Positions 1 through 7,129 of a stretch of DNA of 36,804 bases are shown in pieces. Origin of the DNA: Acinetobacter harbinensis. GTDB lineage: Bacteria; Pseudomonadota; Gammaproteobacteria; Pseudomonadales; Moraxellaceae. A program made the position numbers and the translations under genes. The stretch lies in the NCBI RefSeq assembly GCF_000816495.1, contig NZ_JXBK01000001.1:2234913-2271716 (forward strand). Reading direction: 5' to 3'. The notes below the pieces were generated by a model that had not been told where the DNA came from, made no database searches, and was given only the letters and a program-made list of their open reading frames with translations. Positions within the stretch are counted from its first letter, which is position 1. The number at the start of each line of letters is the position of its first letter.

Positions 1-463
1 TCTCCTCAAAAATCTCATATTGATCATCCTCACGGTTCCATGGATTTAACATTTCTTTTTCAGTAAAACCACAGTGTTGAAATTCCGTGGTTAAATCAAT
101 CGGTTTGGATTGATCATATATCTGAATAAAAGTACGTACATGCATTTTCGGTTGGATACTTTTTCCACTCACCTGAATCTTAAAGCTTTTCAGCAATTTT
201 TCGGTGTCAGCGAAATCCGATTCAAAATAATTCTCAATTTTAGGTAAAGGAAAAATAATGGTTTCAGTGATGTCTTTATTGCTTAAATTTTTAAATTGAT
301 AATCGACTTTAATCTGTTTTTTACTGATAAATAAATCTTCGCTATACATTTGAATATCTTTATTTTTCAAATACTGTACGCCGCCCGTACTGACGTAACC
401 CGTACTGTCATTGGCTAAAATAGTGGTATTAATCAATATAAGCACCCATAAATATTTATGCAT
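1..463 (-). CDS. DUF4424-like exported protein, C-terminus cut by window edge
   Basis: The reading frame starts at the ATG at 463 and stays open for 154 codons to the window edge, so only the N-terminal part is present. The first 15 or so residues (MHKYLWVLILINTTILA) form a signal peptide, and the mature start NDSTGYVSTGGVQYLKN is typical of DUF4424 proteins. It is followed by the family pattern of an 'MYSEDLFIS' strand and then 'VDYQFKNLSNKDITETIIFPLP'. This is a family-level match from recognised motifs. The function of DUF4424 proteins is unknown; export to the periplasm is likely. The gene is divergent from ahcY, with about 300 nt between them holding both promoters. Confidence is good that it is coding and moderate for the family. 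Confidence 0.75.
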   Translation of the reverse strand, partial: MHKYLWVLILINTTILANDSTGYVSTGGVQYLKNKDIQMYSEDLFISKKQIKVDYQFKNLSNKDITETIIFPLPKIENYFESDFADTEKLLKSFKIQVSGKSIQPKMHVRTFIQIYDQSKPIDLTTEFQHCGFTEKEMLNPWNREDDQYEIFEE

Positions 464-630
464 ATTTTTAATTTTCCTAAATTTTGATGCTGTAATTTTT
501 AATGGCGGTGGCTTTTAAGTTTTATTGGTTGTTTTCAAATACAAGTAATCTTCGTGCAGTAGGTTTTTTAAGTTATATATTAATTAATATCTGATTGGAA
601 CAAAACAAAATTCCAAGTACAATAGCCCAC
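464..630. other. Intergenic region with AT palindrome upstream of ahcY
   Basis: This stretch separates the divergent DUF4424-like gene and ahcY. It contains a perfect palindrome, ATATTAATTAATAT, at 577-590, just upstream of the ahcY promoter. It could be an operator or simply A+T-rich promoter DNA. No open reading frame is convincing here. Confidence 0.4.
595..623 (+). promoter_or_regulatory. sigma70 promoter of ahcY
   Basis: A -35 box TTGGAA (595-600) and a -10 box TACAAT (618-623) are separated by exactly 17 nt. The expected transcription start near 630 falls just before the riboswitch, and a G+C-rich discriminator (AGCCCAC) follows the -10 box. The position fits transcription of the whole aptamer. 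Confidence 0.7.
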
Positions 631-731
631 TAGTCGAGGGATGCTGCGACGTTTTACAGGTATATCAATGTAAAATCGCTAGGCTCGACCATCGATCAAA
701 TTTTCATTTTGATCAACAACGGCATCCGCGA
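631..731 (+). promoter_or_regulatory. S-adenosylhomocysteine (SAH) riboswitch
   Basis: The region matches the SAH riboswitch architecture (Rfam RF01057) in sequence and pairing. P1 is GTCGAG (633-638) with CTCGAC (684-689). P2 is GCGA plus TTTTAC (646-649, 652-657) with GTAAAA plus TCGC (670-679). A further hairpin is GATCAAA (694-700) with TTTGATC (708-714). The pseudoknot is GGATGC (639-644) with GCATCC (722-727). The conserved segments GCTGCGAC, AGGCTCGA and CAACGGCATC are visible. It lies about 40 nt before ahcY, which encodes the enzyme that breaks down SAH. From family knowledge it should switch ahcY on when SAH accumulates. Confidence 0.88.
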
Positions 732-769
732 ACATAACGATCCAATCTATTTTTTCCTAGGAGATCCAG

Positions 770-2152
770 ATGAACGCGGTTACTGCTTCATTTACAGATT
801 ACAAAGTTGCTGATATTTCACTTGCTGATTATGGCCGTAAAGAAATCAAACTTGCTGAAGCAGAAATGCCAGCATTGATGGGCTTACGTCGTCGTTATGC
901 TGCTGCAAAACCACTGGCTGGCGCAAAAATTCTCGGCTGTATCCACATGACCATTCAAACTGCCGTTTTAATTGAAACGCTGGTTGAACTCGGTGCAGAA
1001 GTACGTTGGACTTCATGTAACATCTTCTCAACTCAAGACCATGCTGCTGCTGCTATTGCCGCTTCAGGTGTTCCTGTGTTTGCTTGGAAAGGCGAAACTG
1101 AAGAAGAATACTTATGGTGTCTTGATCAACAAATTAATGTGAATGGCACCCCTTGGGATGCCAACATGATTTTGGATGATGGCGGTGATTTAACTGCTGT
1201 TGTGCATGAACAATACCCAGATTTGATTGCTAAAATCCACGGTATTACGGAAGAAACCACCACAGGTGTACAACGCCTGCTTGAAATGTGGAAAGACGGT
1301 TCACTGAAAACCCCTGCAATCAATGTCAACGATTCAGTGACCAAGTCTAAAAACGACAACAAATACGGTTGCCGTCACTCACTTAACGATGCCATCAAAC
1401 GCGGTACTGACATGCTAATGTCGGGTCGTCGTGCATTGGTGATTGGTTATGGTGATGTGGGTAAAGGTTCAGCACAATCACTTCGTCAAGAAGGCATGAT
1501 TGTACGTGTAACTGAAGTCGATCCAATCTGTGCAATGCAAGCTTGTATGGACGGTTACGAAGTCGTATCTCCATACAACAACGGCGTACAAACCGGTAAA
1601 AAAGAAGACATCAACCTGACGCTTCTTGAAAATACCGACCTTATCGTAACCACCACCGGTAACTATCACGTCTGTGATTCTGCCATGTTGGATAGCTTAA
1701 AAGCAGGTTCTGTGGTGTGTAATATCGGTCACTTTGATACTGAAATTGATACCAACTATTTACGTGGTTATAAGTGGGTTGAAGTTAAACCACAAGTACA
1801 CCAAGTGTATCGTTCAGAAAATGAAAATGATTATTTAATCTTACTGTCTGAAGGTCGTTTAGTGAACTTGGGTAATGCGACTGGTCACCCTTCACGTATT
1901 ATGGATGGTTCTTTTGCCAATCAAGTTTTGGCACAAATGCATTTGTTCGCTGAAAAATTTGCTGATCTTGCTGAAGATCAAAAACAAGCGGCCATCCGTG
2001 TTGAACTCCTTCCTAAGAAATTAGATGAAGAAGTGGCTGCGGCAATGGTGGCAGGTTTTGGCGGCGTATTGACCCAACTCACTCAAGTGCAAGCAGATTA
2101 TTTGCGTGTTCCAGTTGAAGGCCCATTCAAGTCTGATACGTATAAATACTAA
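770..2152 (+). CDS. ahcY: Adenosylhomocysteinase (S-adenosyl-L-homocysteine hydrolase)
   Basis: This cytoplasmic NAD-dependent enzyme cleaves S-adenosylhomocysteine reversibly to adenosine and homocysteine, relieving product inhibition of methyltransferases and returning homocysteine to the methionine cycle. The 460-residue length is usual for the bacterial form. Visible signatures are the N-terminal segment around '[12 protein letters not shown]', the substrate-site stretch '[20 protein letters not shown]', the NAD-binding loop GYGDVGKG (about residues 226-233), '[13 protein letters not shown]', and the C-terminal 'KSDTYKY' whose Lys and Tyr reach the NAD of the neighbouring subunit in the tetramer. 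The start is supported by the purine-rich TAGGAG at 758-763. It is controlled by its own promoter and an SAH riboswitch, and metF follows after a structured 195-nt spacer. Confidence 0.97.
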   Translation: MNAVTASFTDYKVADISLADYGRKEIKLAEAEMPALMGLRRRYAAAKPLAGAKILGCIHMTIQTAVLIETLVELGAEVRWTSCNIFSTQDHAAAAIAASGVPVFAWKGETEEEYLWCLDQQINVNGTPWDANMILDDGGDLTAVVHEQYPDLIAKIHGITEETTTGVQRLLEMWKDGSLKTPAINVNDSVTKSKNDNKYGCRHSLNDAIKRGTDMLMSGRRALVIGYGDVGKGSAQSLRQEGMIVRVTEVDPICAMQACMDGYEVVSPYNNGVQTGKKEDINLTLLENTDLIVTTTGNYHVCDSAMLDSLKAGSVVCNIGHFDTEIDTNYLRGYKWVEVKPQVHQVYRSENENDYLILLSEGRLVNLGNATGHPSRIMDGSFANQVLAQMHLFAEKFADLAEDQKQAAIRVELLPKKLDEEVAAAMVAGFGGVLTQLTQVQADYLRVPVEGPFKSDTYKY

Positions 2153-2167
2153 GTTCTGAAAATATCT

Positions 2168-2295
2168 CGACCCCGCCCTCTGCTCAACCCACCTTAAGCA
2201 CCGCTTTAAAGTGACGTAGAACAGAGGGAACTTTCATTAACCAATGATGGGTCGGATGACTTTATCTGCGCCAGATATGGTGCAGATAAAGTATC
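2168..2295 (+). ncRNA. Structured spacer between ahcY and metF (candidate RNA element)
   Basis: Three helices can be drawn. CGACCC (2168-2173) pairs with GGGTCG (2249-2254) and encloses CCCTCTG (2176-2182) with CAGAGGG (2222-2228). Next comes a long hairpin, ACTTTATCTGCGCCA (2259-2273) with TGGTGCAGATAAAGT (2278-2292), giving 15 bp with one G-U pair and a GATA tetraloop; GAT/ATC extends it below a one-base bulge. No U-run follows, so it is not an ordinary intrinsic terminator. It could be a metF leader element, a processing or mRNA-stabilising structure, or an unnamed regulatory RNA. I do not recognise a known family. The pairing is seen in the sequence; the function is inferred. Confidence 0.5.
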
Positions 2296-2347
2296 GGATA
2301 AAGGACATACACAAAAATTAAAGTATTTATAATAAAGGATTTGAGAA

Positions 2348-3184
2348 ATGACCAAACGTGTCCCAATTTCGTTTGAATTTTTCCCGACTAAAACTGATGT
2401 CGGTGCGGAAAAACTTCGTGTTGTGCATCAAGAATTACAACTGCTCAACCCTGCGTTTTTTTCAGTCACTTATGGTGCAGGTGGTTCAACCCGTGAACGT
2501 ACGCTTGCTGCCATCAATGACTTTAATGGTAAAGGCACACCAGTTGCCCCGCATCTGTCGTGTATTGGCGATGACAAAGCCCGTATTGCAGAGCTGTTAG
2601 ATTTATACAAATCGCAAGGCATTAACCGTATTGTGGCTTTGCGTGGCGACTTACCTTCCGGTCAAGTCAGCTTAGGCGAACTGCCCTATGCAGCAGATTT
2701 AGTGCGTTTTATTCGCCAACATTCAGGCGATCATTTCAACATTGAAGTGGCGGCGTACCCTGAAATGCATCCGCAATCGGATAGCTTCGATAAAGACATT
2801 CAACACTTTATTGCCAAAGCCCATGCCGGTGCCAATGCTGCAATTACCCAGTTTTTCTTTAATCCAGATGCATATTTTTACTTTATTGATCGTCTGCAAA
2901 AAGAAGGCCTTGATATTCCCGTTGCACCGGGCATTATGCCCATTACCAATGCCAGCAATCTGATTCGCTTTGCTGACGGTACAGGCGCTGAAATTCCACG
3001 TTGGATTCGTAAGCAATTGGCCACTTATGGTGATGACAGTGCAAGTATTAAAGCCTTTGGGCATGAAGTGGTGCTAAAATTATGCGAGCGTCTGATTGCC
3101 GGTGGCGCACCCAGTTTGCATTTTTACAGCATGAATCACACCGAGCCTAATCGCCAGTTGGTGGTTGATTTGGGTCTTGCTTAA
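2348..3184 (+). CDS. metF: Methylenetetrahydrofolate reductase
   Basis: This FAD-dependent cytoplasmic enzyme reduces 5,10-methylene-THF to 5-methyl-THF, the methyl donor for homocysteine remethylation. The protein has 278 residues, close to the usual bacterial length of about 290. It shows the TIM-barrel signatures 'SFEFFPTKT' with the catalytic Glu near the N-terminus, 'FFSVTYGAGGSTRERT', 'IVALRGDLP', 'IEVAAYPEMHPQS', 'AAITQFFFNPDAYF' and 'PVAPGIMPITN'. The start ATG at 2348 is preceded by AAAGGATTTGAGAA. It lies downstream of ahcY on the same strand, so the pair covers two consecutive methionine-cycle steps. The spacer between them is highly structured, so co-transcription with regulation in the spacer is plausible but not proven. 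Confidence 0.96.
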   Translation: MTKRVPISFEFFPTKTDVGAEKLRVVHQELQLLNPAFFSVTYGAGGSTRERTLAAINDFNGKGTPVAPHLSCIGDDKARIAELLDLYKSQGINRIVALRGDLPSGQVSLGELPYAADLVRFIRQHSGDHFNIEVAAYPEMHPQSDSFDKDIQHFIAKAHAGANAAITQFFFNPDAYFYFIDRLQKEGLDIPVAPGIMPITNASNLIRFADGTGAEIPRWIRKQLATYGDDSASIKAFGHEVVLKLCERLIAGGAPSLHFYSMNHTEPNRQLVVDLGLA

Positions 3185-3231
3185 TTTAAATTAAATTTTC
3201 GTCTTTTCACCGATTTTGAGAGTCTGAACAC

Positions 3232-3948
3232 GTGCCACGATTTTTTATGCAAGCGGATTTAACTGTGAATACACAGGTTGAATTAACCGAAACCGTTTTT
3301 CATCATTGGATAAAAGTGTTACGTGCCAAAGTCGGTGAAGTTGCTACCTTGTTCAATGGACAAGGCGGGGAATACCAAGTCACTCTGGTGCAGATTCATA
3401 AAAAATCGGCCAATATTTCTGTCGACTCCTTCAACCCTGATGACCGTACACCAATCTTTAACACCTTACTCGGTCAAGTGATGAGTAAAGGTGACCGTAT
3501 GGATTACGTGATTCAAAAAGCGGTGGAATTGGGCGTTTCAAATATTCAATTGCTCACCTCTGAACGCTGCGAGATGCGGCTTAAATATGAACGCGATCAA
3601 AAGAAAATAGAGCATTGGCAAGCTATAGCCATTGCGGCTTGCGAACAATGTGGCATGAATCGTGTTCCACAAATTCTAGCCCCGATCTCTTTACACGATT
3701 GGCTTGCAAGTGATTTACCCAGTACCAAATTAGTGCTTGCACCCAATAAAGAACAAATTGATGTTTTAGCAAACACTACAACTGACATTGCACTACTGAT
3801 TGGCCCCGAAGGCGGATTAAGTGATGCAGAAATCAGCTTGTCGAATCAGGCAGGTTTTATCAACTGGTGTATTGGCAATCGCGTCTTGCGTACCGAAACA
3901 GCACCGATTGTGGCCTTGTCTATTTTGAATTATAACGTAACTGGCTAG
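3232..3948 (+). CDS. rsmE: 16S rRNA (uracil-1498-N3)-methyltransferase
   Basis: RsmE methylates N3 of U1498 in helix 44 of 16S rRNA, acting on the assembled 30S subunit. The 238-residue protein has the N-terminal PUA-like part ('PRFFMQADL', 'FHHWIKVLRAKVGE') and a C-terminal SPOUT domain with the deep-knot SAM-binding motifs 'LLIGPEGGLSDAEI' and 'RVLRTETAPIVALSIL'. The start codon is GTG at 3232; an in-frame ATG at 3247 would remove the conserved PRFF start, so GTG is preferred. It follows metF by 47 nt with no terminator between, so readthrough from metF is likely. The functional link to the methionine cycle is only that it consumes SAM. Confidence 0.95.
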   Translation: MPRFFMQADLTVNTQVELTETVFHHWIKVLRAKVGEVATLFNGQGGEYQVTLVQIHKKSANISVDSFNPDDRTPIFNTLLGQVMSKGDRMDYVIQKAVELGVSNIQLLTSERCEMRLKYERDQKKIEHWQAIAIAACEQCGMNRVPQILAPISLHDWLASDLPSTKLVLAPNKEQIDVLANTTTDIALLIGPEGGLSDAEISLSNQAGFINWCIGNRVLRTETAPIVALSILNYNVTG

Positions 3949-4011
3949 TTCATCTTATTTTGTGTAAATAAGCGCCACTTTGATTGATTTTACTTAATAA
4001 CATTACTACTC

Positions 4012-4039
4012 TTGACAGCAACATATATTCGTACATATT
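4012..4039 (+). promoter_or_regulatory. Candidate sigma70 promoter of the GGDEF-EAL gene
   Basis: A consensus -35 hexamer TTGACA (4012-4017) is followed after 16 nt by CATATT (4034-4039), about 80 nt before the start codon. The -35 box is perfect and the -10 box is weak, so the exact start of transcription is uncertain. Confidence 0.45.
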
Positions 4040-4120
4040 TAAGATAATTTGCCTTAAAAGAATGTTGGAACAATTAACGTAAACAATCTATCGCAAAACG
4101 AAAATAAGGTTTTTGCTTGT

Positions 4121-6982
4121 ATGCCAGATCTTCTCGATGAGCGTGTTAAACAGCATGTTAATGTAGCTCAAATTACCAATACGATTCGGCTTAGCCGATT
4201 TTTCGTGCTGAGTATTTTGATTGTTTCACTATATGTTTATGTTATTTATCAATTTAATTTTTCCAAACCTTCGCCTTATTTTAATCTTTGGTTTATTGCC
4301 ACTGAAATTTTAGGCGGCTTAAGCCTGATTATTACCAGTATTTATTTTAAACCGCGTAATTTCGTACTCAAATACGCACACCGCTGGATACAATTACAGT
4401 GTCTTATCCTCGGCAGTTGTATTGGTGTCGGTATTTCTCTACTTTATTATGATTTACCACAATACAATACGGCGTTTAATCCCACACATGGCCTCATTCT
4501 CTCTGCCCTGCTGATGATTGTGACGCAGTCGGTGGCGCTGCTGTGCTTAACCCAACGCTTAAATTATTTTTGTTTGGCCTTTATTCCGGCCATTGCACCT
4601 TATTTTATTTGTCAGTTTATCGCTCCTGAAAACTCTAATTATTTTTTTCATCTGGCCAATAATTTTATCCTTATTTTTATTTTACTGTGTGCCAATTTAG
4701 CTTATCGCACACATATGCGTATTTCATTGCTGTCTTATAAGAACCAACAATTGATTAAAAGTGCAGAACAACAAGTACGTTGGACCGATGAGCTCTGTCA
4801 GCAACTGACCACTGAAATCAATAAATCTAAAGATATTGAATCGCAATTACACCTTCATAATCAATTGCTAGAACAAAAAGTAAAAGAGCGCACAGGTGCG
4901 ATTGCACAAATGAATACCGATTTAGAAAACCAACAACAAAGCCTTGTTCTGGCACACGAAATTGCCGGCTTAAGACCATGGGATTGGAACATCAAAGATC
5001 GTGAAATTATCCTGACTGATGCCCTACACCAAAAAACGCTCAAAACCTTAAAACAGCATAAATTTAGATTAGAAAATATTATTCACCCCGATGATGTCGA
5101 ACAATTTAAAGTGGCGATTAGAAAACATTGTCGCGGACATAGTGATCTGTATGAGACCACCTATCGTATTCAATATATTCCCGGAAAATGGAAATGGGTA
5201 CACGATATTGGCCGAGTGATTTCGCGTGATCCGGCCAATAAAAAACCACTGCGTATGATTGGTATTCGCCGTGATATTGATGAAGAACGTCAAACTCAAG
5301 AGCGCTTAAAACTTGCCGCCAGTGTGCTACAACAAGCAGGACAAGGTATTTTCATCCTTGATGATCAACTGCGCTATATTGAAACTAATTTATTTTATGA
5401 ACAGTTAACGGGCTTTTCCAATCAGCAAATTATCGGTAAATATTTATTTGATATTACTGAAAATGAAAAATCACGACAAAGAACCAGCCATCACGCGATT
5501 GTTCAGCAATTGCTTAAAATGGGTGAATTTGATGGTGAGCTGAGTGAAAAATTCCTATTTGCCAATGAACTGTGTATTTGCATGCACATTAATGCCATTA
5601 GTGATGAAAAAAATCGGGTCACCCACTATGTCGGTATTGTTTCAGATTTAACCGAACGCAAGTTACAAGAACAACGCTTATCGTACTTAGAAAATTATGA
5701 TCCGCTCACCGACTTGCCCAATCGCTTTTATTATAATTATCAACTGCACCAATATTTAGTCAGCCAACAAGACTCGATTAAACAACTGGCAGTTATTCGC
5801 CTCAATATTGATCGCTTTAGACCGTTAAATGAATTTTTATCGAACAGTGGTGGCGATGAATTGTTACGTCAAGTGGCACAACGACTGCGACTGACCAATA
5901 CAGAAGCCTTGCTGGTGGCCCATTTAAATGGCGATGACTTTGCCATTGTCTATGAAATTTCTCATATTCGCCCCTCTGTTCAAAAGCATTATGAAACCAT
6001 GAGTCAGGCCTTTTTACTGCCCTTTCATATTCTTGGACAAGATCACATTGTCACCTTATCTATGGGCGTGGCGATGTATCCAGAAAATGGGCGACAATTG
6101 GATTATCTGAATAATTGTGCAGAACAAGCTTTAAGTGAAGCCAAAAGCTTAGGTGGCAACACTTTATGTTATTACTCCAATAAAACCAGTATTTTAACCA
6201 CGCAAGAGGTTTATTTAGAGCGTGATTTACGCTTTGCCATCAATAACAATCAGCTGGTGGTTTACTACCAACCAAAAATTAATTTTAGCGATCACAATAT
6301 TTATGGCTTTGAAGCCTTGGTGCGCTGGAAACACCCCACCAAAGGCATTATTGCGCCAAATCTGTTTATTCCTTTGGCTGAACAAACCAGTTTAATCTCT
6401 GACATTGGTAAGATTGTGATCCAAGAAACGGCCAAACAAATTCGCCAATGGAACGATTTAGGCTTTAATAATATTTGTGTCTCAGTCAATGTGGTGCCGC
6501 AGCAATTACAACGCGGACAATTATTAGAAGATATTGACTGCGCCATTGCCACTTATAATATCTTAGGTTCAAGCTTAGAACTTGAAATTACTGAATCGTC
6601 TTTACTTGAAAATTCAGTCAGCGTTAAAAATCTACTCAATGAAATTAAAAAACGAAATATCAATATTTCACTGGATGATTTTGGTACAGGCTATTCATCA
6701 CTGGCCTATCTGGCCGACTTCCCGATTGATATCTTGAAAATAGATCGCAGTTTTATCTCCAAAATTGGTCAAGACAAACAAACCGCCATTGTGCGCGCTA
6801 TGATTGCGATGGGCAAAGCCATGAATTTGGTTGTGGTGGCTGAAGGCATTGAAACACAGCAGCAACTCGATTATTTACAAGATTTAGAATGTGATATTGC
6901 GCAAGGTTTCTTCTTTTCTAAACCGTTACCTGAAAAAGAAGCCACGTTATTCCTAGAACAACACCGACTTATAACTTCTTAA
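4121..6982 (+). CDS. Membrane PAS-PAS-GGDEF-EAL protein, probable c-di-GMP phosphodiesterase
   Basis: A 953-residue inner-membrane signalling protein. Residues about 25-210 carry several hydrophobic segments, about 210-280 a coiled coil ('HNQLLEQKVKERTGAIAQMN'), about 285-395 a PAS domain with PAC tail ('WKWVHDIGRVISRD'), about 400-520 a second PAS, about 525-690 a GGDEF domain and about 700-945 an EAL domain. The GGDEF signature is degenerate: the site reads N603-G-D-D-F607, so cyclase activity is unlikely, although GTP binding remains possible. The EAL site is complete: E731-A-L, the Asn in 'VSVNVVPQQL', 'ELEITES', D852-D853 in 'DDFGTGYSS', K873 and E908 in 'AEGIET'. The likely role is c-di-GMP hydrolysis tuned by PAS signals, affecting motility or biofilm. 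The gene stands alone between rsmE and maeB, and its ligand cannot be told from the sequence. Confidence 0.9.
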   Translation: MPDLLDERVKQHVNVAQITNTIRLSRFFVLSILIVSLYVYVIYQFNFSKPSPYFNLWFIATEILGGLSLIITSIYFKPRNFVLKYAHRWIQLQCLILGSCIGVGISLLYYDLPQYNTAFNPTHGLILSALLMIVTQSVALLCLTQRLNYFCLAFIPAIAPYFICQFIAPENSNYFFHLANNFILIFILLCANLAYRTHMRISLLSYKNQQLIKSAEQQVRWTDELCQQLTTEINKSKDIESQLHLHNQLLEQKVKERTGAIAQMNTDLENQQQSLVLAHEIAGLRPWDWNIKDREIILTDALHQKTLKTLKQHKFRLENIIHPDDVEQFKVAIRKHCRGHSDLYETTYRIQYIPGKWKWVHDIGRVISRDPANKKPLRMIGIRRDIDEERQTQERLKLAASVLQQAGQGIFILDDQLRYIETNLFYEQLTGFSNQQIIGKYLFDITENEKSRQRTSHHAIVQQLLKMGEFDGELSEKFLFANELCICMHINAISDEKNRVTHYVGIVSDLTERKLQEQRLSYLENYDPLTDLPNRFYYNYQLHQYLVSQQDSIKQLAVIRLNIDRFRPLNEFLSNSGGDELLRQVAQRLRLTNTEALLVAHLNGDDFAIVYEISHIRPSVQKHYETMSQAFLLPFHILGQDHIVTLSMGVAMYPENGRQLDYLNNCAEQALSEAKSLGGNTLCYYSNKTSILTTQEVYLERDLRFAINNNQLVVYYQPKINFSDHNIYGFEALVRWKHPTKGIIAPNLFIPLAEQTSLISDIGKIVIQETAKQIRQWNDLGFNNICVSVNVVPQQLQRGQLLEDIDCAIATYNILGSSLELEITESSLLENSVSVKNLLNEIKKRNINISLDDFGTGYSSLAYLADFPIDILKIDRSFISKIGQDKQTAIVRAMIAMGKAMNLVVVAEGIETQQQLDYLQDLECDIAQGFFFSKPLPEKEATLFLEQHRLITS

Positions 6983-6987
6983 TATAA

Positions 6988-7119
6988 GTCATTGCGCTGA
7001 AAGATAAGTTTGCTGAAAAATGGCCGATTGGTGACTGGGCTAAGGGCGCAACTAATGGTATATTCGATAAAACGACGCAAAAAACCACCAGCTTTGGGCT
7101 GGGTAACTTAAGTAACAAT
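6988..7119 (+). pseudogene. Possible gene remnant upstream of maeB (no start codon)
   Basis: Immediately after the GGDEF-EAL stop, one frame reads like real protein for over 40 codons: 'IALKDKFAEKWPIGDWAKGA' and then 'GIFDKTTQKTTSFGLGNLSN'. It is hydrophilic and without stops, but a TAA lies directly upstream and there is no ATG, GTG or TTG start. The frame runs on into maeB out of phase. It could be the tail of a deleted gene or chance. I do not recognise the family. Confidence 0.25.
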
Positions 7120-7129
7120 AGAGATACCG

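Noticed and set aside
2259..2292. Long hairpin before metF as an intrinsic terminator of ahcY
   Set aside because: The stem is strong but no U-run follows on either strand, so it is recorded as a structured RNA element instead.
5843..5863. 'GGDEL' at residues 577-581 as the diguanylate cyclase active site
   Set aside because: It lies in the helix that precedes the catalytic beta-hairpin; the true position is NGDDF at 603-607.
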